From the NCBI RefSeq assembly GCF_002091675.1, contig NZ_BDAE01000007.1, forward strand, positions 124,001 to 188,000: a stretch of DNA of 64,000 bases, given 5' to 3'. The notes below the pieces were generated by a model. The model made no database searches. It had not been told where the DNA came from and saw only the letters and a program-made list of their open reading frames with translations. Below are positions 1 to 10,993 of this stretch, piece after piece. The position numbers and the translations under genes are program-made. The DNA is from Pseudomonas luteola NBRC 103146. Lineage in GTDB: Bacteria; Pseudomonadota; Gammaproteobacteria; Pseudomonadales; Pseudomonadaceae. Every line of letters starts with the position of its first letter. The stretch's first letter is position 1.

Positions 1-65
1 GAACGCTTAGTCTGCCGTATAAGCGGTAGGCTATTTATTTGTCAGTTGGAATAAAAAAGGGACTC

Positions 66-2432
66 ATGAAACGCTTGCTGCTACCTGCGGTAATAGCCGC
101 GCTGATGATCGGCGAGGTTCACGCCGAGTCCTTCACCATCTCCGATATTCGTGTAAACGGTTTGCAGAGGGTTTCTGCCGGAAGCGTTTTCGGTGCATTA
201 CCTCTTAACGTAGGCGATGCTGTAGATGATCGTCGCCTTTCCGATGCGACTCGCTCCCTGTTCCGTACGGGTTTTTTCCAAGATATTCAATTAGGGCGTG
301 ACGGTAACGTCCTGGTTGTGAGCGTAGTTGAGCGCCCCTCGATTTCAAGCATCACTATTGAGGGCAACAAGGCGATCTCAGAAGACGACCTTAAAAAAGG
401 TCTTCAACAATCGGGTTTGGCTGAAGGTGAAATTTTCCAGCAGGCAACGCTGGAAGGTGTGCGCAATGAGCTGCTTCGTCAGTATGTTGCTCAAGGTCGC
501 TATTCTGCCAATATCGAAACCGAGGTCATTCCGCAGCCACGTAACCGCGTTCAGTTGAAAATCAAAATCAACGAAGGTGAAGTGGCAACGATCTCTCAGG
601 TCAATATTGTCGGAAATCATGTGTTTCCAGAGCAGGATCTAATTGATCTGTTCGAATTGAAGAAAAGTCATCTGCTTTCTTTCTTCAAAAACGACGACAA
701 ATATTCTCGTGAAAAACTTTCTGGCGATCTTGAGCGCTTGCGCTCCTATTACCTTGATCGTGGTTATATCAATATGGATATCACCTCGACTCAGGTATCG
801 ATTACGCCTGATAAGAAACACGTCTATATTACGGTCAACGTCAACGAAGGTGAAAAATACACCGTTCGGGATGTAAAACTTTCAGGTGACCTGAAAGTGC
901 CGGAAGAAGAAATTCGCAGGCTGATGTTGGTACAGCCCGGACAGGTGTTCTCTCGAAAGGTGATGACTGGCACCTCAGATCTGATCACCCGCCGCCTCGG
1001 GAATGAAGGCTATACGTTCGCTAATGTGAACGGTGTACCGGAACCACATGATGATGACCATACGGTTTCGTTGACCTTTGTAGTCGATCCCGGCAAGCGT
1101 GCCTATGTAAATCGTATCAATTTCCGTGGCAATACCAAGACGGAAGATGAAGTCCTCCGCCGCGAAATGCGCCAGATGGAAGGTGGCTGGGCGTCCACTT
1201 ACCTGATTGATCAGTCCAAAACCCGTTTGGAACGTCTGGGCTATTTCAAGGAAGTCAATGTCGAGACGCCGCAGGTTCCTGGCACTGACGATCAGGTCGA
1301 CGTGAATTACTCTGTGGAAGAACAACCGTCTGGTTCTATTACCGCAAGTGTTGGCTTTGCTCAAAGTGCGGGTTTGATCCTGGGTGGATCTATCAGCCAG
1401 AGCAACTTCTTGGGTACTGGTAATAGAGTAAGCGTAGGCTTGACGAGAAGTCAGTATCAGACTCGCTACAATTTCAGCTTTACTGATCCATACTGGACCG
1501 ATGACGGTGTGAGCCTTGGCTATAACGCCTTCTATCGCTCAACCAACTATGATGATCTGGATGTTGATATTTCCAGTTACTCCATCAATAGCCTCGGCTT
1601 TGGGGTAAATTTTGGCTATCCGATCAGTGAAACGTCTCGACTGAACTTTGGGCTTGGCGTTCAGCGTGATGAGCTTGACCCCAATAACTATACTGTCGAC
1701 GAAGTTTATAAATTCATTGAACAGGAAGGGGATAGTTTCACTAACTTTAAAGCTTCGATCGGCTGGTCAGAGTCAACCCTAAATAAAGGCGTGCTGGCTA
1801 CTCGAGGGCACTCGCAAAGTCTTTCTCTGGAAACAACAATTCCGGGAAGCGATCTGAGCTATTACAAAGTTGACTATCGTGGTCAGGTTTTTGCTGGGTT
1901 AACGCAGAATACTGCACTTCGCTTCCATACCGAGCTGGGATATGGCGATGGTTATGGTTCAACCAGCGGCTTGCCATTTTATGAAAATTACTATGCTGGT
2001 GGTTTTAATTCAGTTCGTGGTTTTGAAGATAGCAGCCTTGGTCCGAGGAGTACTCCTGCTTCTGGAAGATATAAGGCTCAAGGTCAAGAAACAGATACCG
2101 ATCAAGATCCTGAACCATTTGGCGGTAATGTGTTGATCACAGGCGGGGCCGAATATCTGTTCCCCTTGCCTTTCGTGAAAGATCAGCGTCAGCTGCGAAC
2201 AGTGCTGTTCTGGGATGTGGGTAGTGTCTTCGACACCAAGTGCCGCTTGGTCGACAAGGATAGCGCCAGCTGTAACAAGGTCAGCTTTTCCAATATGGCA
2301 AGCTCCGTGGGCGTTGGCGTGACTTGGGTAACTGCGTTGGGTCCGTTAAGCTTCAGCTTAGGTATGCCAGTTAAAAAGCCTGATAATGCTGACACGCAAG
2401 TATTCCAGTTCTCGCTGGGCCAGACGTTCTAA
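66..2432 (+). CDS. bamA: BamA, outer membrane protein assembly factor
   Basis: Central barrel of the BAM complex, which folds and inserts beta-barrel proteins into the outer membrane. The product is 788 residues from the ATG at 66; an in-frame TTG at 39 would add nine residues before the signal peptide and is less likely. A signal peptide ends near VHA. Five POTRA repeats follow to about residue 420, then a 16-strand barrel carrying the conserved VRGF motif of loop 6 and ending in a terminal phenylalanine (QTF), the usual C-terminal signal of barrel proteins. The gene heads a run with skp and the lpx genes, the standard gammaproteobacterial order linking barrel assembly, periplasmic chaperone and lipid A synthesis. 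Confidence 0.98.
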   Translation: MKRLLLPAVIAALMIGEVHAESFTISDIRVNGLQRVSAGSVFGALPLNVGDAVDDRRLSDATRSLFRTGFFQDIQLGRDGNVLVVSVVERPSISSITIEGNKAISEDDLKKGLQQSGLAEGEIFQQATLEGVRNELLRQYVAQGRYSANIETEVIPQPRNRVQLKIKINEGEVATISQVNIVGNHVFPEQDLIDLFELKKSHLLSFFKNDDKYSREKLSGDLERLRSYYLDRGYINMDITSTQVSITPDKKHVYITVNVNEGEKYTVRDVKLSGDLKVPEEEIRRLMLVQPGQVFSRKVMTGTSDLITRRLGNEGYTFANVNGVPEPHDDDHTVSLTFVVDPGKRAYVNRINFRGNTKTEDEVLRREMRQMEGGWASTYLIDQSKTRLERLGYFKEVNVETPQVPGTDDQVDVNYSVEEQPSGSITASVGFAQSAGLILGGSISQSNFLGTGNRVSVGLTRSQYQTRYNFSFTDPYWTDDGVSLGYNAFYRSTNYDDLDVDISSYSINSLGFGVNFGYPISETSRLNFGLGVQRDELDPNNYTVDEVYKFIEQEGDSFTNFKASIGWSESTLNKGVLATRGHSQSLSLETTIPGSDLSYYKVDYRGQVFAGLTQNTALRFHTELGYGDGYGSTSGLPFYENYYAGGFNSVRGFEDSSLGPRSTPASGRYKAQGQETDTDQDPEPFGGNVLITGGAEYLFPLPFVKDQRQLRTVLFWDVGSVFDTKCRLVDKDSASCNKVSFSNMASSVGVGVTWVTALGPLSFSLGMPVKKPDNADTQVFQFSLGQTF

Positions 2433-2473
2433 TTGATCCAACTCTATATCGCGTTTAAACGCAGGAGTGCATT

Positions 2474-2977
2474 GTGCGTAAGTTCTTCCGTTTCGCCTTG
2501 ATCGCCGCCGCTGTTGTTGCCACCCCGGCTTTTGCCGAGATGAAGATTGCGGTGCTCAATTATCAGATGGCACTCCTGGAGTCGGATGCAGCAAAAAAAT
2601 ACGCTGTAGACGCTGAGAAAAAGTTCGGCCCACAGCTTAACAAGCTGAAGGCACTGGAAGGTGATGCAAAGAATATTCAAAGTCGCCTTGCTGCCGGGGG
2701 CGATAAAATGAAGGATTCTGAACGTGACCGTCTTGAGTCGGACTTCAAGCAGAAAGCGCGTGACTTCCAGTTTCAGTCAAAAGAGCTGAACGAAGCCAAG
2801 GCCGCAGCTGATCGCGATATGCTGAAGCAGCTCAAGCCGAAGCTGGATAAAGCGGTGGAAGAAGTATTGAAGAAGGGCAACTACGACATCGTCATCGAGC
2901 GTGGCGCTGTGGTTGATGCCAAGCCTCAATATGATATTACACGTGATGTTATCGAGCGGATGAACCAGAACCGCTAA
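2474..2977 (+). CDS. skp: Skp/OmpH periplasmic chaperone
   Basis: Periplasmic holdase that keeps unfolded outer-membrane proteins soluble on their way to BamA. The 167-residue product has a cleavable signal peptide (about 20 residues, ending AFA) followed by a long charged, lysine- and glutamate-rich helical region, the tentacle arms of the Skp trimer. The start is GTG at 2474, with a CAGGAG ribosome-binding site at about 2462. The stop codon TAA overlaps the first base of the lpxD start, so the two are translationally linked. It lies 41 bases after bamA. Confidence 0.96.
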   Translation: MRKFFRFALIAAAVVATPAFAEMKIAVLNYQMALLESDAAKKYAVDAEKKFGPQLNKLKALEGDAKNIQSRLAAGGDKMKDSERDRLESDFKQKARDFQFQSKELNEAKAAADRDMLKQLKPKLDKAVEEVLKKGNYDIVIERGAVVDAKPQYDITRDVIERMNQNR

Positions 2978-4041
2978 TGATGACCTCTACCACTTACACT
3001 CTAAGGCAGCTGGCAGAGCGCCTTGGAGCTGAGCTCCGGGGAAACCCGGAGCTTCTCATTTCTGGTCTTGCGACATTGCAGGATGCCCAGCCCGAGCAGT
3101 TGAGTTTCCTTGCCAATGCCCAGTACAAGAAATATTTGGCTGACACCAAAGCGGGTGCTGTGATCCTGCATCCGACTGAGGTGGAGGGATTTTCAGGCAA
3201 TTGCCTGGTAATCGCCAATCCTTACCTTGCCTATGCGCAGCTTTCCCATCTGTTTGATCGAAAACCTCTGCCGAAAGCTGGTATTCATCCTTCCGCCCTG
3301 GTCGCTGAGGATGCTTTTGTAGATCCTACGGCAAGTGTCGGTGCGTATGCAGTTATCGAGTCAGGTGTATCGATAGGTGCAGGTGTTGTCATTGGAGCGC
3401 ATTGCTTCATCGGTGCTCGTAGTCAGATCGGCGAAAACGGATGGCTTGCACCGCGAGTTACGCTGTATCACGACGTTCGAGTTGGGAAGCGAGTGGTTAT
3501 CCAGTCTGGCGCCGTTATCGGCGGCGAGGGGTTTGGCTTTGCGAACCATCAGGGGCAATGGAAAAAAATTGCTCAGCTGGGTGGTGTCAGTATTGGCGAT
3601 GATGTCGAGATTGGCGCTAATACTACTATCGATCGAGGCGCGCTGGCCGACACGATCATCAGTAATGGCGTTAAGCTCGACAACCAGATAATGATTGCTC
3701 ACAACGTACAAATTGGTGAGCACACAGCGATGGCGGCTTGCGTAGGGATCTCGGGCAGTACCAAGATCGGACGCCATTGCACGATTGCCGGCGGTGTCGG
3801 CATGGTTGGACATATTGAGGTCTGCGATAACGTTTTCGTTACTGGCATGACCATGGTTACCCGCTCGATTACCGAGCCAGGCGCTTATTCTTCCGGCACG
3901 GCAATGCAGCCTGCTGCCGAATGGAGAAAAAGTGCGGCTCGTATCCGTCACCTGGATGATATGGCTCGGCGTCTGCAGCTTCTCGAAAAAACAGTAGCTG
4001 CCGTGACCTTACAGGATGACGCTGCTTCTGATGCAGAGTAA
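2977..4041 (+). CDS. lpxD: LpxD, UDP-3-O-(3-hydroxyacyl)glucosamine N-acyltransferase
   Basis: Third step of lipid A synthesis: transfers a 3-hydroxyacyl chain from ACP to the 2-amino group of UDP-3-O-acyl-glucosamine. The 354-residue protein has an N-terminal uridine-binding domain (about residues 1-100), a long left-handed beta helix of hexapeptide repeats (about 105-300), and a C-terminal helical tail. The histidine-containing [11 protein letters not shown] segment holds the expected catalytic His. Two adjacent ATG codons (2977 and 2980) are possible starts; the first overlaps the skp stop by one base. Confidence 0.97.
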   Translation: MMTSTTYTLRQLAERLGAELRGNPELLISGLATLQDAQPEQLSFLANAQYKKYLADTKAGAVILHPTEVEGFSGNCLVIANPYLAYAQLSHLFDRKPLPKAGIHPSALVAEDAFVDPTASVGAYAVIESGVSIGAGVVIGAHCFIGARSQIGENGWLAPRVTLYHDVRVGKRVVIQSGAVIGGEGFGFANHQGQWKKIAQLGGVSIGDDVEIGANTTIDRGALADTIISNGVKLDNQIMIAHNVQIGEHTAMAACVGISGSTKIGRHCTIAGGVGMVGHIEVCDNVFVTGMTMVTRSITEPGAYSSGTAMQPAAEWRKSAARIRHLDDMARRLQLLEKTVAAVTLQDDAASDAE

Positions 4042-4065
4042 CGCATCGGGCGTTTCCTTTTTTTT
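4040..4065 (+). terminator. Weak terminator-like hairpin between lpxD and fabZ
   Basis: A short AACGC/GCGTT stem with a five-base loop is followed by TCC and a run of eight T. The stem is only five base pairs and sits inside an operon, so it probably attenuates rather than ends transcription. Seen directly; the function is inferred. Confidence 0.4.
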
Positions 4066-4083
4066 GAACAGGCCTCTCCAGAT

Positions 4084-4524
4084 ATGATGGACATTAACGA
4101 GATTCGCGAATACTTGCCTCACCGCTACCCGTTCCTGTTGGTGGACCGGGTAGTGGAGCTGGACATTGAAGGCAAGCGTATTCGTGCCTACAAAAATGTC
4201 AGCATCAACGAACCCTTTTTTAATGGTCATTTCCCTCAGCATCCTATTATGCCGGGTGTTTTGATTATCGAAGCAATGGCGCAAGCGGCAGGGATTCTTG
4301 GTTTCAAGATGATGAATTCTTCTCCGGCAGAGGGAACCCTGTATTACTTTGTCGGCTCGGATAACATGCGCTTTCGTCAGCCTGTTTTGCCGGGCGATCA
4401 GTTGCAGCTGGAAGCTCGTTTCATTAGTTGCAAGCGCGGCATTTGGAAGTTCGAATGCCAGGCAACAGTTGACGAGAAAGCGGTATGCTCTGCTGAAATT
4501 ATCTGTGCGGAACGCAAACTATGA
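4084..4524 (+). CDS. fabZ: FabZ, 3-hydroxyacyl-ACP dehydratase
   Basis: Dehydrates 3-hydroxyacyl-ACP in fatty acid elongation and competes with LpxA and LpxD for the same substrate pool. The 146-residue hot-dog-fold protein shows the family's [10 protein letters not shown] and FNGHFP motifs, with catalytic His49 and Glu63 (in IIEAMAQ). Two ATG codons occur at 4084 and 4087. The end overlaps the lpxA start by four bases (ATGA), so translation of the two is coupled, as in related gammaproteobacteria. Confidence 0.97.
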   Translation: MMDINEIREYLPHRYPFLLVDRVVELDIEGKRIRAYKNVSINEPFFNGHFPQHPIMPGVLIIEAMAQAAGILGFKMMNSSPAEGTLYYFVGSDNMRFRQPVLPGDQLQLEARFISCKRGIWKFECQATVDEKAVCSAEIICAERKL

Positions 4525-5297
4525 GTTTGATCGACCCTAGGGCGATCATTGAGCCAGGCGCCAAACTGGCTGACGACGTCAAGGTTGGGCCTTGGTCCAT
4601 CGTAGGCGCCGATGTTGAAGTGGGTGAGGGCACGGTCATAGGCCCGCACGTTATACTGCATGGACCAACGGTCATTGGTAAGCACAACCGCATCTACCAG
4701 TTTTCTACGATTGGAGAGGACACCCCAGACCTCAAGTACAAGGGTGAACCTACGCGCCTTGTTATTGGTGACCATAATGTCATTCGCGAGGGTGTCACGA
4801 TCCATCGGGGGACCGTTCAGGACCGTAGCGAAACCACTATAGGTGACCATAACCTGCTGATGGCATATGTCCACATCGGGCATGACAGTGTGATAGGCAA
4901 TAACTGCATTCTGGTCAATAACACGGCGTTGGCAGGGCATGTCCATGTGGATGATTGGGCAATTTTGTCCGGTTACACACTGGTACATCAATTCTGCCGT
5001 ATCGGTGCACACAGCTTTTCAGGTATGGGCACTGCCATCGGTAAGGATGTGCCTGCCTACGTAACGGTCTTTGGCAACCCGGCCGAAGCGCGCAGCATGA
5101 ATTTTGAAGGCTTGCGCCGCCGTGGTTTTTCCAGTGAAGCGATTCATGCCCTCCGTCGTGCTTACAAGGTTGTCTACCGCCAAGGTTTGACGGTTGACGA
5201 AGCATTGAAGGAATTGGAGCAGGTTGCTCTTGAGTTTCCCGAAGTTGCAGTCTTCAGGGACTCTATAGTCAGCTCCACACGCGGCATAACACGTTAA
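4521..5297 (+). CDS. lpxA: LpxA, UDP-N-acetylglucosamine O-acyltransferase
   Basis: First committed step of lipid A synthesis: acylates UDP-GlcNAc at the 3-OH from hydroxyacyl-ACP. The 258-residue protein is a left-handed beta helix (about residues 1-185) with a C-terminal helical domain. His121 (in VHIGHD) matches the catalytic His125 of E. coli. Met169, in SGMG, falls exactly at the residue that acts as the acyl-chain ruler in P. aeruginosa LpxA and favours 10-carbon chains; E. coli has Gly173 there and takes 14-carbon chains. A C10 preference is therefore inferred. Confidence 0.97.
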   Translation: MSLIDPRAIIEPGAKLADDVKVGPWSIVGADVEVGEGTVIGPHVILHGPTVIGKHNRIYQFSTIGEDTPDLKYKGEPTRLVIGDHNVIREGVTIHRGTVQDRSETTIGDHNLLMAYVHIGHDSVIGNNCILVNNTALAGHVHVDDWAILSGYTLVHQFCRIGAHSFSGMGTAIGKDVPAYVTVFGNPAEARSMNFEGLRRRGFSSEAIHALRRAYKVVYRQGLTVDEALKELEQVALEFPEVAVFRDSIVSSTRGITR

Positions 5298-5304
5298 TCC
5301 TTTC

Positions 5305-5324
5305 AAGGCCGCAGATGCGGCCTT
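5305..5324 (+). terminator. Hairpin between lpxA and lpxB
   Basis: Perfect eight-base-pair stem AAGGCCGC/GCGGCCTT with an AGAT loop, eight bases after the lpxA stop. The following sequence (CAGTTTAT) is only weakly T-rich, so partial termination or mRNA 3-prime protection is as likely as full termination. Confidence 0.45.
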
Positions 5325-5356
5325 CAGTTTATATTGGCGCTATTAAAGAGCTGGGT

Positions 5357-6499
5357 ATGTCTGCCTTGAATCGACCCTTGCGAATCGCTCTCGTTGCCGG
5401 TGAGGCTTCTGGGGATATTTTGGGCTCAGGCCTTATGGGAGCGCTTAAAGCACGGCATTCGGCTGTCGAGTTCATTGGTGTTGGCGGTCCGCGCATGGAG
5501 GCAGAGGGCATGAGCTCGGCCTTTCCCATGGAGCGACTCTCCGTCATGGGGCTGGTAGAGGTGCTAGGCCGGCTTCGAGAGCTTTTGCGACGTCGAAAAG
5601 AGCTTATCCAGACACTCATACAGGCCCGCCCCGATGTCTTTATTGGCATTGATGCGCCAGATTTCGTACTTGAAATGGAGCAGCAGCTTCGTGCCGCAGG
5701 GATACCGACTGTTCATTATGTCAGTCCCTCTGTCTGGGCATGGCGGCAAAAGCGTGTTCTTAAGATTCGTGAGGCCTGCGATCTCATGTTGACGTTGTTT
5801 CCTTTCGAAGCCCGCTTCTATGAGGAAAAGCAGGTTCCCGTACGTTTCGTTGGCCACCCGCTGGCCGATACCATTCCGCTTGATCCTGATCGCACGCTTG
5901 CCCGCAAAGTTTTGGGCTTACCGCCAGATGGGCCTGTCGTTGCTTTGCTCCCAGGAAGTCGTGGTGGTGAAGTTTCACGGCTGGGTGCTCTTTTTTTCGA
6001 TGCCGCAGAACGGTTGAGTGCGTTAAGGCCTGATATTCAATTTGTATTGCCTTGTGCCAATGAGCATCGGCGTAAGCAGATAGAGTCTTTACTAGAAGGC
6101 CGCTCTGTTCGTGTGATGTTGACTCAGGGGCAGTCACATGAAGTGCTGGCCAGCTGTAATGCTGTGCTTATTGCTTCAGGAACGGCCACGTTGGAAGCAA
6201 TGCTATTTAAACGTCCAATGGTGGTTGCCTATAAGGTGGCTCCATTGACGTACTGCATCTTGAAACGGATGGTAAGGAGTCCTTATATCTCTTTACCGAA
6301 CTTGCTGGCAGGCAAGCCTCTTGTTCCTGAGTTGATTCAGGACGATGCCACGGCAGAAAGATTGGTAAACGCGATATTGCCTCTTTTGGATGATCCCTCT
6401 ATGCAAACAGAAGGATTTGAAGCTATTCATCACGCATTACGTCAGGACGCGTCACGACAAGCCGCAGATGCAGTACTGACGCTTATTGGGGCTGATTGA
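5357..6499 (+). CDS. lpxB: LpxB, lipid A disaccharide synthase
   Basis: Glycosyltransferase family 19 enzyme joining UDP-2,3-diacylglucosamine and lipid X into the lipid A disaccharide at the inner face of the cytoplasmic membrane. With the ATG at 5357 the product is 380 residues, the normal size; an earlier in-frame start at 5315 would lie inside the hairpin after lpxA. The N-terminal [11 protein letters not shown] motif and the SPSVWAWR and ASGTATLE motifs are typical. The stop overlaps the rnhB start by one base. Confidence 0.97.
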   Translation: MSALNRPLRIALVAGEASGDILGSGLMGALKARHSAVEFIGVGGPRMEAEGMSSAFPMERLSVMGLVEVLGRLRELLRRRKELIQTLIQARPDVFIGIDAPDFVLEMEQQLRAAGIPTVHYVSPSVWAWRQKRVLKIREACDLMLTLFPFEARFYEEKQVPVRFVGHPLADTIPLDPDRTLARKVLGLPPDGPVVALLPGSRGGEVSRLGALFFDAAERLSALRPDIQFVLPCANEHRRKQIESLLEGRSVRVMLTQGQSHEVLASCNAVLIASGTATLEAMLFKRPMVVAYKVAPLTYCILKRMVRSPYISLPNLLAGKPLVPELIQDDATAERLVNAILPLLDDPSMQTEGFEAIHHALRQDASRQAADAVLTLIGAD

Positions 6500-7137
6500 T
6501 GCAATTGGGTTTGGATTTCACATTGGTGCAGGAATTGGTCGCAGGTGTCGATGAAGTAGGACGAGGTCCCTTATGTGGGCCTGTCGTTACCGCTGCTGTG
6601 ATCCTGGACCCAGCACGTCCTATCCATGGGCTCAACGACTCTAAAAAGCTTACCAAGGCGCGCCGCGAGGCGTTGTTTGAAGAAATTCATGAAAAGGCAT
6701 TGGCATGCTGTATCGCTCGCGCCGATGTTCATGAAATTGATGCGATCAATATCCTTCATGCAACCATGCTGGCAATGAAGCGAGCGGTTGAAGGACTGGC
6801 TGTTTTACCCAAGCTGGCCTTGATCGATGGTAATCGCTGCCCGGTACTGTCGGTTCCAAGTGCTGCGGTGATCAAGGGTGACAGTCAGGTGCCTGCTATC
6901 GCAGCAGCGTCTATATTGGCTAAGGTCTCTCGAGATCGGGAAATGGCAGAAATGGATCTGCTTTATCCAGGATATGGTTTGGCAGGTCACAAGGGGTATC
7001 CCACAGCTGAGCATCTTGATGCACTTAAACGGCTTGGCCCTACGCCTATGCATCGACGCTCATTCGCGCCCGTGCGGGATGCTTTTGCTGCGTTGGAAGT
7101 CAGCGTGAGGCAAGTTTCAGGGGCTATGGCGCTCTAA
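6499..7137 (+). CDS. rnhB: Ribonuclease HII
   Basis: Cuts RNA in RNA-DNA hybrids and removes single misincorporated ribonucleotides. The 212-residue product begins at the ATG that overlaps the lpxB stop (TGATG). The [14 protein letters not shown] motif supplies the first Asp-Glu pair of the metal site, and the [10 protein letters not shown] and [12 protein letters not shown] motifs are typical of type 2 RNase H. A preceding TTG at 6496 is in frame but unnecessary. Confidence 0.96.
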   Translation: MQLGLDFTLVQELVAGVDEVGRGPLCGPVVTAAVILDPARPIHGLNDSKKLTKARREALFEEIHEKALACCIARADVHEIDAINILHATMLAMKRAVEGLAVLPKLALIDGNRCPVLSVPSAAVIKGDSQVPAIAAASILAKVSRDREMAEMDLLYPGYGLAGHKGYPTAEHLDALKRLGPTPMHRRSFAPVRDAFAALEVSVRQVSGAMAL

Positions 7138-7313
7138 TCGAAGATTAAGAAAAAACGAACCGACGGACGGCGACGCCTGTATTTTCTAGGCTGAGCAGTG
7201 TTGGCGCATTCATTTGCCTGAGCATGCATATCTGCTCATTCCTATCAAGCTTCTAGCTTGTCCTCCCGGTTAGTACAATTCCGGTTCGTTTTTGCATGAT
7301 TGTCGGGGTTTCC

Positions 7314-10300
7314 ATGACCGTATCCTTTGTTCACTTGCGTTTGCATACTGAATATTCGCTGGTTGATGGTCTGGTCAGGGTAAAGCCCTTGGTCAAGTCG
7401 GTAGCGGGGGCAGGCATGCCTGCTGTAGCGGTGACAGACCAGAATAATTTGTGCTCGCTGGTAAAGTTTTACAAGGCTGCTATGGGGGCCGGTATCAAGC
7501 CCATCTGTGGCGCCGACCTGTGGCTGGCCAATCCTGACGAGGAAGGGCCGCTTACCCGCCTGACCTTGCTGGTTATGAACAAGCAAGGCTATAGAAATCT
7601 GACTGAGCTGGTTTCGCGCGGTTATCAGGAAGGACAGCACGAAGGCCAAATCATTGTCCAACGTGAGTGGGTCAAGGCGGCTGCCGACGGCTTGATTGCG
7701 CTTTCCGGCTCTAAAGAGGGTGAGGTAGGGCTGGCCTTGCTGGCCGGTGACAATCTACGCGCCGAGCGGTTGTTAGGTGAATGGCTGGACGTCTTTGGTG
7801 ATCGTTTTTACCTGGAGGTGCAGCGTACCCAGCGCGTCAATGATGAAGAGCATCTTCACGCCGCGGTTGCCTTGGCGGATCGTTGCAACGTACCGCTTGT
7901 AGCAACCAATGATGTTCGTTTTATCAAGCAGGAAGACTTCGAGGCCCATGAAACGCGGGTCTGTATTGGTGAGGGACGTGTACTCGATGATCCGTTGCGT
8001 CCTCGTACCTATAGCGATCAACAGTACCTCAAGTCTCCTGAGGAGATGTGGGAGCTTTTTAGTGATCTGCCAGAGGCCTTGGAAAATACGGTCGAAATCG
8101 CCAAGCGCTGCAACATTGAAGTGCAGCTTGGCAAATATTTCTTGCCTAATTTCCCCATTCCCGAAGGCATGACCATTGACGATTACCTGCGAAAGGTATC
8201 GTTTGACGGATTGGAAGAGCGTCTGGCGGTACTCCTGCCCAAGGAAACGCCAGATTACGAGGCCAAGCGGCAGGTCTATGTGGATCGCTTGAACTTCGAG
8301 CTGAATATCATTATTCAGATGGGGTTTCCCGGCTACTTCCTCATCGTAATGGACTTCATTCAATGGGCGAAGAACAATGGCGTCCCGGTGGGGCCGGGCC
8401 GTGGATCGGGTGCTGGCTCGCTGGTAGCGTATGTGCTGAAAATTACGGATCTGGATCCGCTGGCCTATGACCTGCTGTTCGAGCGCTTCCTCAACCCTGA
8501 ACGTATTTCCATGCCTGACTTCGATGTCGATTTCTGCATGGACGGTCGTGACCGCGTAATTGATTATGTTGCGGGCGCCTATGGGCGTAACGCGGTCAGT
8601 CAGATCATTACTTTTGGCACCATGGCCGCAAAGGCGGTGGTTCGTGACGTTGCTCGTGTGCAGGGTAAGTCTTATGGTCTGGCCGACAGATTGTCCAAGA
8701 TGATCCCCTTCGAAGTAGGCATGACGCTTCAGAAAGCCTATGAGCAGGAGGAGATGCTTCGTGACTTCCTCAAGGTCGACGAAGAGGCCCAGGAAATCTG
8801 GGACATGGCGCTCAAACTGGAGGGTATCACTCGGGGAACCGGTAAGCATGCGGGTGGTGTGGTAATCGCACCTACCAAACTGACAGACTTCTCTCCCGTT
8901 TCTTGCGATGAGGACGGTAACGGACTGGTTACCCAGTTCGATAAGGACGATGTAGAGCAGGCGGGCCTGGTGAAGTTCGACTTCCTGGGTTTGCGAACAT
9001 TGACCATCATCAAATGGGCAATGGAAACGATCAATCGAGAGCATGCTGCAAAAGGGCTCGATCCGGTTAACATCGACTTTATCCCGCTGGATGACAAGAA
9101 GACCTACGATCTCTTGCAGAAGGCGGAGACGACGGCCGTGTTCCAGCTGGAATCCCGCGGCATGAAAGAGCTGATCAAAAAGCTCAAGCCCGACTGCCTG
9201 GAAGACCTGATTGCATTGGTGGCCTTGTTCCGTCCGGGGCCGCTGCAGTCAGGCATGGTAGATGACTTCATCAACCGAAAGCACGGCCGTGCCGAGCTGG
9301 CCTATCCCCACCCCGATTATCAGTATGAAGGGCTCAAGCCTGTCCTGGCTCCCACCTATGGCATCATCCTGTATCAAGAGCAGGTTATGCAGATTGCCCA
9401 GGTCATGGGGGGCTATACCCTGGGTCAGGCCGACATGCTGCGTCGCGCCATGGGTAAGAAAAAGCCGGAGGAAATGGCCAAGCAGCGGGGCGGCTTTATT
9501 GAAGGTTGTGCCAATAATGGCATCGATGCTGAGCTTGCCGGTAACATCTTTGATCTGGTAGAAAAATTTGCGGGTTATGGCTTCAACAAGTCCCACTCGG
9601 CTGCCTATGGTCTGGTGTCCTATCAAACTGCCTGGCTGAAGGCGCATTTCCCTGCGCCGTTCATGGCTGCGGTGTTGTCAGCGGATATGCACAACACCGA
9701 CAAGGTGGTAATCCTCATTGAGGAATGCCGCCATATGAAACTGCGGATCGATGCGCCGGATGTGAACATCTCTGACTTCAAGTTCACTGTAAATGAAGGT
9801 GGACGCATCGTTTACGGTCTTGGTGCTATCAAGGGGGTTGGTGAGGGTCCGGTAGAGGCGATTGTAGAAGCGCGCCAGGAGGGGCCTTTCAAGGATCTGT
9901 TTGATTTCTGCGACCGTGTCGATCTCAAGCGCATCAACAAACGTACCCTTGAAGCGCTTATTCGCTCGGGAGCGCTGGATCGCCTGGGGCCGCATTATCA
10001 TGACGAGCTCAAGGCCTACCAGGCGACTATCGATCAGAATCGCTCAGTGCTGTTGGCCGCAATGGAAGAGGCGATTGCGGCAGCCGAGCAAACGGCACGG
10101 AGCAATAACAGCGGGCATATGGATTTATTCGGGGGTGTGTTTGCCGAGCCGGAAGCCGATGTCTACGTTAATCATTACAAGGCACGAGCGCTGACGCTCA
10201 AGGAGCGTCTACGGGGGGAAAAGGAAACCCTCGGCCTGTACCTGACGGGGCATCCGATCGATGAGTATGAGGGTGAAGTACGGCGACTGGCTCGCCAGCG

Positions 10301-10832
10301 CATTGTGGACCTCAAGCCCTCTCGTGAAACCCAGACGGTTGCCGGCCTTATCGTTAATCTGCGTGTGATGAAAAACAAGCGCGGCGATAAGATGGGGTTT
10401 GTTACACTGGATGATCGCTCGGGCCGGATTGAGGCTTCGCTGTTTGCCGAAGCATTTCATGCTGCTCAGTCCTTGTTGCAGACTGACGCCTTGGTCATTG
10501 TTGAGGGCGAAGTCAGCCAGGATGATTTCTCGGGCGGCTTGAGACTGCGCGCCAAGCGCGTGCTGGGCCTGGAAGAGGCTCGCACCGCATTGGCTGAAAG
10601 TCTGCGCATCTCGGTTGCAAGCGATGCATTGAAAGGCGACCGTCTTCGGTGGTTGGCCGACCTCTGTACCAAGCATCGGGGCGCTTGCCCGGTTACGCTG
10701 GATTATCGAAGCCAGGATGCCAGGGCCCTGCTGCAATTTGGCGAGCAGTGGAGAATCGATCCTGGTGATGGCCTGATACAGGCACTACGTGACCAGTTTG
10801 GAAGAGAAAACGTCTTCCTGAACTACCGTTGA
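7314..10832 (+). CDS. dnaE: DNA polymerase III alpha subunit
   Basis: Replicative polymerase core. The 1172-residue protein starts with the PHP domain ([13 protein letters not shown]), followed by the C-family polymerase domain with the [10 protein letters not shown] motif and the catalytic PDFDVDF motif near residues 401-407. The helix-hairpin-helix and OB-fold (about 990-1080) regions follow. The start at 7314 was chosen because family members begin just before the PHP motif; an upstream in-frame ATG at 7296 adds six residues. The gene is preceded by 176 bases without a gene. Confidence 0.98.
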   Translation: MTVSFVHLRLHTEYSLVDGLVRVKPLVKSVAGAGMPAVAVTDQNNLCSLVKFYKAAMGAGIKPICGADLWLANPDEEGPLTRLTLLVMNKQGYRNLTELVSRGYQEGQHEGQIIVQREWVKAAADGLIALSGSKEGEVGLALLAGDNLRAERLLGEWLDVFGDRFYLEVQRTQRVNDEEHLHAAVALADRCNVPLVATNDVRFIKQEDFEAHETRVCIGEGRVLDDPLRPRTYSDQQYLKSPEEMWELFSDLPEALENTVEIAKRCNIEVQLGKYFLPNFPIPEGMTIDDYLRKVSFDGLEERLAVLLPKETPDYEAKRQVYVDRLNFELNIIIQMGFPGYFLIVMDFIQWAKNNGVPVGPGRGSGAGSLVAYVLKITDLDPLAYDLLFERFLNPERISMPDFDVDFCMDGRDRVIDYVAGAYGRNAVSQIITFGTMAAKAVVRDVARVQGKSYGLADRLSKMIPFEVGMTLQKAYEQEEMLRDFLKVDEEAQEIWDMALKLEGITRGTGKHAGGVVIAPTKLTDFSPVSCDEDGNGLVTQFDKDDVEQAGLVKFDFLGLRTLTIIKWAMETINREHAAKGLDPVNIDFIPLDDKKTYDLLQKAETTAVFQLESRGMKELIKKLKPDCLEDLIALVALFRPGPLQSGMVDDFINRKHGRAELAYPHPDYQYEGLKPVLAPTYGIILYQEQVMQIAQVMGGYTLGQADMLRRAMGKKKPEEMAKQRGGFIEGCANNGIDAELAGNIFDLVEKFAGYGFNKSHSAAYGLVSYQTAWLKAHFPAPFMAAVLSADMHNTDKVVILIEECRHMKLRIDAPDVNISDFKFTVNEGGRIVYGLGAIKGVGEGPVEAIVEARQEGPFKDLFDFCDRVDLKRINKRTLEALIRSGALDRLGPHYHDELKAYQATIDQNRSVLLAAMEEAIAAAEQTARSNNSGHMDLFGGVFAEPEADVYVNHYKARALTLKERLRGEKETLGLYLTGHPIDEYEGEVRRLARQRIVDLKPSRETQTVAGLIVNLRVMKNKRGDKMGFVTLDDRSGRIEASLFAEAFHAAQSLLQTDALVIVEGEVSQDDFSGGLRLRAKRVLGLEEARTALAESLRISVASDALKGDRLRWLADLCTKHRGACPVTLDYRSQDARALLQFGEQWRIDPGDGLIQALRDQFGRENVFLNYR

Positions 10833-10835
10833 TCC

Positions 10836-10855
10836 GAGCGGCGCAAGTGCCGCTC
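10836..10855 (+). terminator. Hairpin after dnaE
   Basis: Stem GAGCGGC/GCCGCTC with a six-base loop, three bases after the dnaE stop. It lacks a T run, so it may protect the mRNA end or be part of a factor-dependent terminator. The same seven-base-pair stem recurs after eno (17389-17406). Confidence 0.4.
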
Positions 10856-10993
10856 ATTCGACCAAACCATGCCAATGGCCTCAAGGGTTGAGGCGGCGAT
10901 CTCGATAATTGATCTGCCGGCCTCGACCTGATCCGCCTGATCTTTTAAGGTAGGCGACCCGGCCGCTGGCTCAAGATTGCAAGACGGATACTC

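Noticed and set aside
7773-9044. A 423-codon open frame antisense to dnaE
   Set aside because: It lies wholly in the shadow of a conserved essential gene, has no recognisable domain, and similar long antisense frames occur over pyrG (13570-14868) and lpxD (3361-3951), as expected from codon bias.
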